DNA of 64,000 nucleotides from Archangium lansingense (GTDB taxonomy: Bacteria > Myxococcota > Myxococcia > Myxococcales > Myxococcaceae), in contig NZ_JAPNKA010000001.1 in the NCBI RefSeq assembly GCF_026626635.1, forward strand, positions 3,720,001 through 3,784,000, given 5' to 3'. Position numbers and translations under genes: made by a program. Below, piece by piece: positions 16,101-23,516 of this stretch. Every line of letters begins with the position of its first letter. The first letter of the stretch is position 1. The notes under the pieces were generated by a model. That model made no database searches. It was not told the origin of the DNA and worked only from the letters and a program-made list of their open reading frames with translations.

Positions 16101-18643
16101 AACGCGGGGCTGTCCCGCACCACCCCGGAGGCAAAGATGCGCGCTCCGTAGATGTCCCAACTGGTGCGCAGATCCATCCAGGTGACAAGGTAGTCGGTCC
16201 CGTTGCTGGCCACCGCGGGGTACTGCTGGTTGCCGGTGGCTGTGGTGATCGCCAGGCCCGAGGGCTCCTGCACCTCGCCGGAAGGGGTCACGCGAGTCCC
16301 GAAGATATCGAAATTGCTGGTGCCGTTGCGCGAGTCCATCCACGCCACGAGGTAGTCGGTGCCATTGCTCGCCACCGCCGGGGAGCCCTCGCCGCTCGCC
16401 GCGGTGGACAGCGCCAGCCCTGAAGGATCGAGAACCGCGCCGCCGGAGGTCACGCGCGTGCCGTAGACATCGCCCGCGGTGCCGTTCCGCGTATCCCCCC
16501 AGACCACGAGGTAGTCCGTGCCGTTGCTCGCCACCGCCGGGGATAGCTGGCTCTTGATGGCGGTCGACAACGCGAGCCCGGAGACGTCCAGCACCGTCCC
16601 CGAAGCGTTCACCCGGGTGCCGTAGAGGTCGATCTGGTTGCTGTTCCGGTAGTCCTGCCAGACCACCAGGTAGTCGGTTCCGTTGCTCGCGAGCGCCGGA
16701 GTCTTCTGGGTATTGGCGGCGGTGGAGATGGGAATACCGGAAGGATCCTGGACCGACCCGTTGGCGGCGATCCGTGCTCCGTAGACATCGACGCCGTTTC
16801 CGCTCCGGAACTCCCGCCACACCACCAGGTACGCGGTCCCATTGGTCGCCAGCCTCGGCATCAGCTGTTTTTCCGGTGCGTTGGAGATGGCAATGCCCGA
16901 TGGGTCCAGCACGGTGCCCGCGGACGACACGCGCGCGGCGTAGATGTCGGTGTCGGTGCTGCTGTTCCGCGAGTCGTGCCACGCGACCAGGTACTCGGAG
17001 CCGATGCTCGCAACGGTCGGAGCGGCCTGGGAGCTGTTGCTCCGGGTACTGATCTCGATCCCGGCCGGGTCTTGCACTACGCCCGCGGAGGTCACCCGGG
17101 CGCCGTAGATGTCGGAGCTATAGATGAGGTTTCGCTGATCATGCCACACGACGAGGTAGCCCGAGCCGTTGCTCGCCACCGACGGAAGATCTTGAAAATT
17201 GAGGGCGCTGGAGATCATCAACCCCGCCGGGTCCTGTACGACGCCAGCGGAGGTCACTCGCGTCCCATAGATGTCGGGACTCGAGCCGCGGTCATCACGC
17301 CACACGACGAGGTAATCCGACCCGTTGCTCGCCACCTCCGTGAACCACTGGTTCCCGGGGGCGGTCGAGAGTGCGATCCCGTTCGAGTCCTGGACGATCC
17401 CCGCGGAGGTCACCCGGGCGCCGGAGATGTTGCCCTCGCCGGTACTGCCATCTACCCAGACGACGAGGTAGCCGGTGCCGTTGCTGGCGACGGTGGGCTC
17501 GCCCTGTGAGCCACTGGCGGTGCAGATGGCGATGTGGTTCGGGTCCAGCACGACGCCCGCGGAGGTCACCCGCGTGCCGTAGATGTCGCCAATCGAGCCG
17601 CCGCCGCGGATCTCGCGCCAGACCACCAGGTAATCGGTGCCGTTGCTGGTCACGTCGATGCTGTCCCGATCGTAGGTGCCGCGGGCGATGACCAGCCCGG
17701 CCGCATCCTGCACCACGCCGTTCGCGCCGACCCGGGCCCCATAGATATCGGTGGTGCTCTCGTGCCGGTACTCGCCCCAGACGACCAGGTAGCCGGTGCC
17801 ATTGCTCGCCACCGTCTGGAAGTCCTGGGATTCGAACGCGGGGCCGGACACCGGGTTGTCCATCCCGATTTCAGGAGAGATGACCGGGTCGAGCACCGCC
17901 GGGAAGCGGCTCGCCTTCAGCGTCGACTCGGGGACGCGGAGGAGGATACGCCCGCGCTCCAGCCGCGCCGGGACGGAGGTGGTGACGCCGTCGGCGTCGA
18001 TCCAGGTCCCGTGACCGTAGCGGACCCCAACGCCGCTGATGGGGTCCGCGAAGTGCAACCCGCTCTCCGTGGTCCCCACGTACTCGAGGCCCGCCACCGG
18101 AACCTCGATGGAGAGCTCACCGTTTCCTTCCGGCAGCGTGGAGAACGACCAGGACTGCTCCACGCCGGCTTCGCGGTTCACCAGGTGCTCGGTGGCTGCC
18201 TGTGTTCTCAGCTCGAGCGTCCCGTCCGGCCGCTGCGCCACCACCGGCTGCCGCGACTTCATCGCCCGGCCGCCGCGAGAGAAGGTCGCTGGGCCCAGCT
18301 TCAGCGCCGATCCTTCGAGCCTCGACCCCGGCTCTCCGCGATCCGCGTCGAGCTGGGACGGCGCCGGCCAGTGGTACGGGCTCAGCTCCAGGCCGACGTC
18401 GGCGCGAACGCGTACGTCGTACGTCTGATACCCGCCTCGCCAGCCGTGGCCCTCCTCCCGGTAGGCGTACCGGACCTGACGGACGACCGCGTGGACATCG
18501 AAAGGCGCCTCTAGCGCTCGTGCCGGCGAGCCCGGCCTCTCCTGCTGCGAAGACGAACGCTGGAGCTCGTCGCACCCGCCGGAGAGCCACAGGCACAAAA
18601 TCGAGACCGCCAGCGACTGCATCGAGATGGAGAAAGGCCTCAC
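13106..18643 (-). CDS. Giant surface lipoprotein with 13 YLVVW repeats, cadherin-like and PKD domains, MYXO-CTERM
   Basis: An 1845-residue protein. The N-terminal helix (QSLAVSILCLWL) ends in the lipobox LSGGC. The GTG at 18643 is chosen because AGGAG lies 6 bp upstream and it supplies the Arg of the signal peptide. A unique region of about 230 residues is followed by 13 full and one degenerate copy of a 50-55-residue repeat (VASNGTDYLVVW-D-R, DIYGTRV-SAG-V-DP-G-AIST). Next come six cadherin-like/tandem-95 domains (PVNDAP linkers, LTGTDVDGD), two PKD domains (WWDFGDGTH, VWDFGDGSP), one Ig-like domain, and a C-terminus with SCNC, a hydrophobic stretch and RRRR (MYXO-CTERM type). Probably an elongated cell-surface adhesin or scaffold (inference). 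A longer antisense extension to 19411 is not coding. Confidence 0.9.
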   Translation of the reverse strand: MRPFSISMQSLAVSILCLWLSGGCDELQRSSSQQERPGSPARALEAPFDVHAVVRQVRYAYREEGHGWRGGYQTYDVRVRADVGLELSPYHWPAPSQLDADRGEPGSRLEGSALKLGPATFSRGGRAMKSRQPVVAQRPDGTLELRTQAATEHLVNREAGVEQSWSFSTLPEGNGELSIEVPVAGLEYVGTTESGLHFADPISGVGVRYGHGTWIDADGVTTSVPARLERGRILLRVPESTLKASRFPAVLDPVISPEIGMDNPVSGPAFESQDFQTVASNGTGYLVVWGEYRHESTTDIYGARVGANGVVQDAAGLVIARGTYDRDSIDVTSNGTDYLVVWREIRGGGSIGDIYGTRVTSAGVVLDPNHIAICTASGSQGEPTVASNGTGYLVVWVDGSTGEGNISGARVTSAGIVQDSNGIALSTAPGNQWFTEVASNGSDYLVVWRDDRGSSPDIYGTRVTSAGVVQDPAGLMISSALNFQDLPSVASNGSGYLVVWHDQRNLIYSSDIYGARVTSAGVVQDPAGIEISTRSNSSQAAPTVASIGSEYLVAWHDSRNSSTDTDIYAARVSSAGTVLDPSGIAISNAPEKQLMPRLATNGTAYLVVWREFRSGNGVDVYGARIAANGSVQDPSGIPISTAANTQKTPALASNGTDYLVVWQDYRNSNQIDLYGTRVNASGTVLDVSGLALSTAIKSQLSPAVASNGTDYLVVWGDTRNGTAGDVYGTRVTSGGAVLDPSGLALSTAASGEGSPAVASNGTDYLVAWMDSRNGTSNFDIFGTRVTPSGEVQEPSGLAITTATGNQQYPAVASNGTDYLVTWMDLRTSWDIYGARIFASGVVRDSPAFAISTASRSQQYPSVASNGTDYFVAWQDDRTGLSGTTWDIYGTAVSSAGAVQSPTGLAISTASNYQHYPSVASNGTDYFVAWQDFRSASVWAIYGARATSAGSLPDGTGFEIASGTYNTEAPQVASTGANRYLIAYQGFHESSTTNAFRIRARFVTYTTSGQPRASDGTATTSEDTPVTVTLAATDPESQPLTYSVVGTSQSGQVSLSGKVATFTPAPDFSGTASFRFKAHDGENSSNVAKVTITVTPVNDAPTANNQAVTTAEETPVTVTLTGSDPDGDALTFTVTRSPASGTLSGTAPDLTYTPNTNFLGSDSFEFVANDGNGAVSAAATISITVTDVNDPPTANAQSVLLPEDGAAVIGLTGSDPEGNLLTFTLVTQPANGTLSGSPPNVTYTPNANFHGADAFTFVASDGTLTSAPATVSISVTPVNDPPQATAQPVSTAEDSATAITLTGTDIDGDPLTFTVSSSPANGSVTGAPPNLTYTPKANFHGTDSFTFVANDGAQVSTPATVSITVNPVNDAPAANASSLTASEDTGTAIVLTGFDVDGDSLTFTVSTQPTNGTLSGTPPNLTYTPDADFHGSDSFAFVARDTALSSMPATVSVTVTPVNDAPVANAQSVQVEERSSVVITLTGTDVDGDTLTFIVVSQPTDGTLTGTPPELSYQPPAGFRGATEFTFKASDGALESSVATVRITVNNAPPAVTAAASSLSPLEGQQVDFSATAADPDGDVLTLWWDFGDGTHSDQQNPVHTFADEGTYEVTVTVSDGTRSTTAALEVTVRNAAPNVVPAEGTATGEEGTEVVLEAAISDPGVGDALTVVWDFGDGSPVVTGERVTHTYSDDGTYQVTVTATDDSGASTTGTRQVVIANVPPIPRQMATIRVTAGELATAALDATDRAGTADPLTWSLLEGPGQVSPAGAYSWQTQSSDSGSFVVRARVSDGEGGTADSVFTVEVVGPAAGSCNCASADGASSIAYGLITLLASARLRRRRATSAVR
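15650..17850 (-). repeat. Coding tandem repeat array, about 13 units of 150-165 bp
   Basis: Tandem units encode the repeated VASNGTDYLVVW/DIYGTRVTSAG module. Units keep the frame but differ in length by a few codons and diverge at the DNA level, which points to old amplification with drift. Such arrays can expand or shrink by recombination. The fold is likely a beta-propeller-like blade set, judged only from the regular W/D/G spacing. Confidence 0.8.
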
Positions 18644-18970
18644 CACCTGCTCCTTTGCTGATGGGTGGACGATAGCATTCGCCCGGATCGTGGCTGTTCG
18701 ACGGGATGTCGGAGCCCTGGTGTCGCAGTCACACAGTGGGACCGGTTGGCGTATAGGCGGGATGAGGGCCCTGTGGAGGGGGGAGGGCTGGAGCCAAGGG
18801 GCCGAGGGGAGGGCGGCTACCTCGGGGGCCTGGTGACATGTCCGTGTCGTGTCAGCGCGTCTCATTGACGCGTCAGCCACCTCCTCATGCGCGAGCGTCT
18901 CCTCCTTCGGCTCTTGATGAGCACCTGGCCCGAGGTTTGAAGGGGCGGGGATGTCTCTCTGGAGGAACAC
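18644..18970. other. Divergent intergenic region, 327 bp
   Basis: Holds the upstream regions of the giant lipoprotein (minus strand) and the second astacin gene (plus strand). The palindromic 12-mer TTGACGCGTCAG lies at 18865-18876; two related copies occur at 49485-49517. A GGAGGA ribosome binding site precedes the ATG at 18971. I see no gene in it. Confidence 0.5.
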
Positions 18971-19897
18971 ATGGCAAACAGACAGTGGATTCACTCGCTC
19001 GCGGCAGCACTCCTGGTGGTCGCTCCCTTGGGGATTGCCGGCGCTCGGAAGTCGATGGAAAAGGTCGTGCCTCCGTCCACGGAACCGACCCTCGCCCCCA
19101 ACCCGGAACCCGGCACGACACCGGACGAGCAGCCCTGGCGTCCGGGGGCCGTGGAGCAGCCCACGGTGCCCGTCATGGTCCGGTGGCGCGAGGACACGGA
19201 GCCCGTGACCACTTCGATTGTGAAGAGCGGTAACATGGCCATCACCCAGGGGGACATCGCCCTCGGCCGTTATGAGGACGTCATCGGTCAGGACTCGAAG
19301 ACCGTCGCCATCAACAATCTCAGTCAGCGCTGGCCCAAAGGGACGATTCCCTATGTCATCGACTCCTCGCTCAGCCACCTCGCCCCGATGATCCGTCAAG
19401 CGGCGGATCACATCCGCCAGCAGACCGGGGGCTGCATCAAGTTCGTGCCTCGCACCAACGAGCAGAAGTACATCAGGATGTACCAGGGCACTGGCTGCTG
19501 GTCGTACCTGGGAGTCACCGGCTCAGGGGTCCAGGATCTCAGCCTGGGGCAGGGCTGTGGCTATCTGGGAACGGTTGTTCATGAGATGCTTCATGCCGTT
19601 GGCTTCGATCACGAACAGAACCGTCCAGACCGAGACAGCTATCTCAACGTCTATCTCAACAACGTCTCGCCAGAGCAGCGGCACAACTTCACCCCGACCC
19701 CTGGGGGGCGGACCTTTTCCTCGTTCGATTTCGACTCCATCATGATCTATGGCGAATACGCATTCTCGAATAACGGCCAGAAGACGATGGTGGACAAGAC
19801 CGGCAAGCACACGCTGACCGACCCGTACAACAAGACGGGGATGACCCCGAGCGATGCCTACGAAGTGAAAGCTTTCTACAGCGGCGTCTGCCAATAG
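18971..19897 (+). CDS. Secreted astacin-type (M12A) zinc metallopeptidase, second copy
   Basis: A 308-residue exported protease and paralogue of the one at 3485. Residues 1-25 are a signal peptide (WIHSLAAALLVVAPLGIAGA). A propeptide with SIVKSGNMAITQGDIALGRY follows. The zinc motif is HEMLHAVGFDHEQNRPDRD near residue 205 and the Met-turn is SIMIYG, with Ile where the first copy has His. The start follows GGAGGAACAC. The conserved propeptide phrase in both copies suggests a shared activation mechanism. Confidence 0.92.
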   Translation: MANRQWIHSLAAALLVVAPLGIAGARKSMEKVVPPSTEPTLAPNPEPGTTPDEQPWRPGAVEQPTVPVMVRWREDTEPVTTSIVKSGNMAITQGDIALGRYEDVIGQDSKTVAINNLSQRWPKGTIPYVIDSSLSHLAPMIRQAADHIRQQTGGCIKFVPRTNEQKYIRMYQGTGCWSYLGVTGSGVQDLSLGQGCGYLGTVVHEMLHAVGFDHEQNRPDRDSYLNVYLNNVSPEQRHNFTPTPGGRTFSSFDFDSIMIYGEYAFSNNGQKTMVDKTGKHTLTDPYNKTGMTPSDAYEVKAFYSGVCQ

Positions 19898-19956
19898 CCA
19901 TTCCGGCTCGGACAACTACAAGGCGCTCAAGGACACGTTCAAACCCGAGGAGTCTC

Positions 19957-20325
19957 ATGCGTCTGATTCGTGCTGCCCTATTGCTCGCCGTCCTCCCGCT
20001 GTTGCCCGCTTGTGAGCCGATGGTCTGCTCGGCCATGCGCAACGGGGCCTTCATGGTCACCGTGGTGGATACGCAGGGCAATCCGGTCCGGGATGCCCGC
20101 GTCACCTTCACCCCGGATGGAGGCTCCGAGCAGTCTGCCTGGTGCGCCGAGTCGGCTGGGACCGGGCAGAACTGTGAGTGGTGGACGGGCGGCGATGGAA
20201 CCGGGAACTATCTGGTCCGGGCGACGAGCGCGGATGGCACCCGCACCGCCCAGCAGAGTATCTCCGTCAAGGAGACCTCGTGCGGCATCGACTCCGAGAA
20301 CGCGCATCTCACGCTCCCGGACTGA
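19957..20325 (+). CDS. Small lipoprotein with Ig-like/carboxypeptidase-regulatory-like domain
   Basis: A 122-residue lipoprotein. Its signal peptide (MRLIRAALLLAVLPLLPACE) ends in the lipobox LPAC. The rest is one beta-sandwich of the carboxypeptidase-regulatory type (FMVTVVDTQGNPVRDARVTF, with DGTRTAQQSISVKE at the end) and three further Cys that may form disulfides. It lies 59 bp after the astacin gene with GAGGAG at its start, so co-transcription with the protease is plausible. No precise function is known. Confidence 0.75.
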   Translation: MRLIRAALLLAVLPLLPACEPMVCSAMRNGAFMVTVVDTQGNPVRDARVTFTPDGGSEQSAWCAESAGTGQNCEWWTGGDGTGNYLVRATSADGTRTAQQSISVKETSCGIDSENAHLTLPD

Positions 20326-20408
20326 AGCGTAAAGGCGGGATGGGGGACGTATTGCGTAGACTTCCAGCCGCGCCGCGACCCATGGTGCGCGAATCGAGGT
20401 GCTGCCGG

Positions 20409-21020
20409 GTGTCACGTCTACGCTCTACACGTCTGATCGTCAGCGTCGCCGCGCTGGCGACGATCGCCGCGCCGTTCGTCTTCGGCGCGATGTTCCCAGG
20501 CTACAGCCACGTCCGCGACTACATCAGCGAGCTCGGTGCGGCCGGTGCGCCTGATGCCTCGGCGGTCAACCTCTTCACCTTCCTGCCGACGGGCCTGCTG
20601 TTCATCGCCGCGGCCTTCAGCCTGAAGGGCGTGCTGCCCCGCCACCGGGCCGTGACGGCCGGACTCGCCCTCATTTCGCTGGCAGGTGGCTCCTACATAG
20701 GCGCCGCCTTCGTGCCATGCGACGCGGGATGTCCTGCGACTGGCTCCGGCCAGCAGGTGCTGCACAACCTCATCGGGCTCGCGGGTTATCTGGGGGCGGG
20801 CCTTGGCCTGGGCCTCGTCGGCGCAGGTGGCAGCTCGCGCACCGTCGGACGCTTCGCCATCGCCGCTGGCGTGGTTGTGATCGCCGGACTCGTCGTCATG
20901 GGGGCACCCGAAGCCGAACCGTGGCGCGGCCTTGCCCAGCGGATCGTCGAATGCGCGATCGTCGGCTGGATGGTGCTCGCGGCATTCAGCTCAGAAGCCG
21001 CTGACGCCAGGACGCCATGA
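20409..21020 (+). CDS. DUF998 family integral membrane protein
   Basis: A 203-residue protein with six predicted transmembrane helices. It has the DUF998 signature near the first loop (FPGYSHVRDYISELGAAGAP) and the FVPCDAGCPATGSGQQVLHN segment between helices. DUF998 proteins are of unknown function. The GTG at 20409 has GAGGTG at a usable distance and a basic start (SRLRSTR); the ATG at 20382 is the alternative. Confidence 0.82.
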   Translation: MSRLRSTRLIVSVAALATIAAPFVFGAMFPGYSHVRDYISELGAAGAPDASAVNLFTFLPTGLLFIAAAFSLKGVLPRHRAVTAGLALISLAGGSYIGAAFVPCDAGCPATGSGQQVLHNLIGLAGYLGAGLGLGLVGAGGSSRTVGRFAIAAGVVVIAGLVVMGAPEAEPWRGLAQRIVECAIVGWMVLAAFSSEAADARTP

Positions 21021-21068
21021 CCGCTACGTCGGGCTAACTGAAGTCCCGACGAATTTCTTCTTGCCAAT

Positions 21069-21100
21069 GTGACCAGCCAGTCATATGACTGACTGGTCAC
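21069..21100. promoter_or_regulatory. 32-bp operator palindrome abutting tetR start
   Basis: The half-sites GTGACCAGCCAGTCAT and ATGACTGACTGGTCAC form a 16+16-bp dyad with one mismatch. It ends exactly at the ATG (21101) of the TetR gene. TTGCCA at 21061 could serve as -35 with the -10 inside the palindrome, so repressor binding would block transcription of its own gene. The dyad is seen; autorepression is inferred. Confidence 0.8.
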
Positions 21101-21769
21101 ATGCCCACGAGCACATTCTTCAGACTCCCCGATGAGCGCAGGGATCGCCTCGTGAACGAGGCCATCGTCGAGTTCTCCGACCGGAGCTACACCGAGGCCT
21201 CGCTCTCGCAGATTGCGCGTCGTGCGAACATCCCCAAGGGCAGTGTCTACCAGTACTTCGAGGACAAGCTCGACCTGTACCGATGGCTCCTCACCGAGGA
21301 AGCCCCGCGCCGCAAGCGTGAGTTCATCGGTGCGGCGCCCCCGGAGGGTGATTTCTGGGCTCGCCTCGAGACGTTCATCGAGCGTGGCATGGCGTTCCTC
21401 GTCGAGCACCCGCGCCTGGCCCGGCTCTCCGCTGCCGCCGCCGCTCCGACTGCGGTGGTAGAGGTCCGCGGCCTCTACAAGGCCATCTGCGAGGCCGGCA
21501 TCGTGGAGCTCCGCGCCATTCTGGAGGAGGGGACCCGCGACGGTGCCCTCGAAGCTCCGGACCTCGATATCGCCACCCGGTTCGTCTCCACTATCATTGG
21601 CCCCGGTCTGACGGATGTGATTCTCCAGGAGCTTGGTGCCGAGCTTCACGAAGTCCTTGCCTCGGACTCCCTGCGTAAGAAATTGAACCTCAAGCGCCGG
21701 CGGGCACTCGCCCGCCAGGCGATCCTCTTCATTCGCAACGGATTGGGCTCGGAGAGGAAATCACAGTAA
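21101..21769 (+). CDS. TetR/AcrR-family repressor
   Basis: A 222-residue regulator. The N-terminal HTH is typical (RLVNEAIVEFSDRSYTEASL, QIARRANIPKGSVYQYFEDK) and is followed by an all-helical ligand-binding domain. The gene begins directly at the end of the 32-bp operator, leaving almost no leader. Its former partner is probably the SDR reductase whose decayed 5' end lies immediately downstream. The ligand is unknown. Confidence 0.92.
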   Translation: MPTSTFFRLPDERRDRLVNEAIVEFSDRSYTEASLSQIARRANIPKGSVYQYFEDKLDLYRWLLTEEAPRRKREFIGAAPPEGDFWARLETFIERGMAFLVEHPRLARLSAAAAAPTAVVEVRGLYKAICEAGIVELRAILEEGTRDGALEAPDLDIATRFVSTIIGPGLTDVILQELGAELHEVLASDSLRKKLNLKRRRALARQAILFIRNGLGSERKSQ

Positions 21770-21774
21770 TTCGC

Positions 21775-21891
21775 CGTGACTTCACCGGACGCGTTGCACT
21801 CGTCCTTTGAGGTACCTCCGGAATCGGCCTCGTCACGGCGTGAGCCTTCTCCCGGGCGGGCGCCAGCGCTGCGCTCGCCGCCGTCCGTTGA
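21775..21891 (+). pseudogene. Decayed N-terminus of a short-chain dehydrogenase (SDR)
   Basis: Six bases after the TetR stop codon one frame reads RDFTGRVALVL, stop, GTSGIGLVTA, stop, AFSRAGASAALAAVR, stop. Restoring the stops gives the Rossmann start of an SDR (VTGGTSGIG-AT-A-AF). The TGA codons at 21808, 21841 and 21889 each look one substitution from a sense codon. After 21891 the similarity ends. This is a dead remnant of the gene the TetR repressor probably once controlled. Confidence 0.75.
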
Positions 21892-21975
21892 CGGCTGATT
21901 CCTCGCCGCATAGCGGCACAAAATGATGTCAAAGGAACTCGCGGCGCTAGACGCGAGCACATAGGAGAGTCGTCT

Positions 21976-22302
21976 ATGATGCGTGGTTTGAGGCCCGTTG
22001 TGTTTTCTGCGTTCTTTACAGCTGCTGCGCTCGCGGTCGGCTGTGGTGGAACCGAGATGCCGCTGGATTCCGATGGCTCTGAGCTGGGAACCAAGGAGTC
22101 CCGTGTCATTGTTGGTTATTGTAATGGTGTGGGGTGCACGGGTAGCGCCAACGGCTGCTGCGATTGGGGCAACGGCGCGGGCTACGTGTGCACGAGCCTG
22201 GGGGACACGTGCGATGATGGTTGTTATTCGTGGAATCAGTGCGTGAGTCTGGAGAGCGGAACCTGGTGTGTGCCGAAGACTTTTGCTTGCACTTCGCTGT
22301 GA
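21976..22302 (+). CDS. Small Cys-rich lipoprotein
   Basis: A 108-residue lipoprotein. The signal peptide (RGLRPVVFSAFFTAAALAVG) ends in the lipobox AVGC. The mature part has a cluster of ten Cys (VIVGYCNGVGCTGSANGCC and following) consistent with a small disulfide-rich domain. AGGAGA lies upstream. It is similar in style, not sequence, to the one at 29529. Function unknown; probably secreted or surface-bound. Confidence 0.75.
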   Translation: MMRGLRPVVFSAFFTAAALAVGCGGTEMPLDSDGSELGTKESRVIVGYCNGVGCTGSANGCCDWGNGAGYVCTSLGDTCDDGCYSWNQCVSLESGTWCVPKTFACTSL

Positions 22303-22523
22303 CGCACTGAAGTTCGTTTGACGATCGCCACCGTATCCACCCGACGTCGCTGGACCGCTTCGAACCACTCATCGGTCCGAAGCGGGCGGCGGAGATGGCC
22401 CGACGGACGCTCGCTGGGCCAGCCCCTGCGCTGGAGCCAAGCTGGGGTTGGGGGGTGGAAGTGGGGGACGTCAGGGCATGAGCTCTGCCTTTCAGCCCTG
22501 AGCTGTCCTGGCCCCTGCTTCAG
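22303..22523. other. Non-coding stretch before terminator
   Basis: About 220 bp with no convincing gene; an open frame here has atypical composition. It contains a 7-bp inverted pair GCCCTGA and TCAGGGC (about 22495-22526) just ahead of the stronger terminator hairpin. Confidence 0.4.
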
Positions 22524-22560
22524 GGCTCCAGGTTCTCTGGGACCTGGGGCCTTTTTCTGT
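22524..22560 (+). terminator. Rho-independent terminator
   Basis: The arms GGCTCCAGGT and ACCTGGGGCC (10 bp with one G-T pair) enclose an 8-nt loop and are followed by TTTTTCTGTT. It would end transcription from the small Cys-rich lipoprotein gene before the serpin remnant. Confidence 0.75.
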
Positions 22561-22602
22561 TCCGGGAGAACACTGGGCCAGGGCACCGTTCGAGAAGGGG
22601 AT

Positions 22603-23382
22603 GTGGCGGAAGCGAGGAGTGTGGCCCTGGCGAGCCGGCGCTTTGGCTTCGCCCTCCACGAGGCCCTGAGGGAGCGTTCCGGCAACCTCGTGTACTCACC
22701 GCTGTCTGTCTTCACGCTGCTGGCCATGCTGCGACAAGGGGCGAGGGTCCACACGGAGGCGGAGCTGAAGCGGGCGCTGCATTGGCCCGGGGAGTCCCAG
22801 GCACTGGCCTCGGCCGTGCACGCCTTGGCCGAGGCGCTGCGAGCGGACTCCAGCGCAGAGGCGTGCACGCTCTCCTCGGCCAATGCGCTCTGGCTCCAAC
22901 TGGGCCACCCACTGCGGCCCGAATTCGAGGAGGTGCTCCGGACCTTCTTCGGTGCCACCTACACCCCGGTGGACTTCGAGCGCTCGCGGGAGGAGGCTTG
23001 CCAGCACATCAACGGCTGGGTGCGAGAGCAGACGCGAGGACTCATCGATTCGCTCGTCACGCCCGGGGAGCTGGACTCCACGACGCGCTTGCTCCTGGCC
23101 AACGCAGTCTTTTTCCAGGCGCGCTGGCGAGAACCGTTCCCGGACGCATGCACCCAGCCCGGACCCTTCCGCCTGCTCGATGGGAGCACGGTGGAGGTGC
23201 CGATGATGCACCATTACCTCGCGCGCTTCAGGTATGCGCGAGGCCCCAGGTGCCAGTGGGTGGAGTTGCCCTACCGCGGGCAGCACGTCTCGTTGTGGCT
23301 CCTGCTCCCGGGCCCGCACTTGTCATCAGGACAAGTGAAGATTTGTTTATCCTGCATATTTATGAATCTTCACTTGTCATGA
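22603..23382 (+). pseudogene. Serpin-family protease inhibitor, 3'-truncated
   Basis: About 238 residues match the N-terminal two thirds of a serpin: RFGFALHEALRERSGNLVYS with SPLSVFTLLAMLRQGAR, SANALWLQLG, the TRLLLANAVFFQARWREPF block and WVELPYRGQHVSLWLLLPG. Near 23317 the gene runs into a 73-bp hairpin element, and the frame ends at 23382. Everything after helix F/sheet A is lost, including the reactive-centre loop that traps proteases, so it cannot inhibit. The start is a GTG (22603 likely, after GAAGGGG). Bacterial serpins are secreted or cytosolic regulators of proteases; no signal peptide is evident. Confidence 0.85.
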
Positions 23383-23390
23383 TGACAAGT
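23318..23390. mobile_element. 73-bp hairpin (MITE-like) element at serpin break point
   Basis: Two 26-bp inverted arms (23318-23343 and 23365-23390) match with a single mismatch around a 21-nt AT-rich loop. Each arm is itself a dyad built from ACTTGTC and GACAAGT. The element is far more AT-rich than its surroundings and carries no gene. It sits exactly where serpin homology stops. No target duplication is visible, so it may mark a deletion rather than a simple insertion. MITE status is inferred from structure only. Confidence 0.65.
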
Positions 23391-23516
23391 CACCTCCACC
23401 CGGGAAAGGGGCCTCCAGACTGGCTCCCGGTGAGGGGAGGGGCTGCTCGCGTCCGTCCGCGCGCACCGGCTTTCAGCGGTCATGTTAGGCTGGCCCACCT
23501 CGGAGGTGAGGCGCGC

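Noticed and set aside
15650..17850. CRISPR array
   Set aside because: The periodicity is 150-165 bp, in frame and coding; there are no short conserved repeats with unique spacers and no cas genes.
18644..19411. 768-bp upstream extension of the giant lipoprotein frame
   Set aside because: It runs antisense through the astacin gene at 18971, and the lipoprotein has a signal peptide and ribosome binding site at 18643.
23318..23390. Rho-independent terminator
   Set aside because: The stem is AT-rich, 26 bp long, double-dyad and lacks a T-run, and it interrupts a gene; a mobile-type hairpin fits better.
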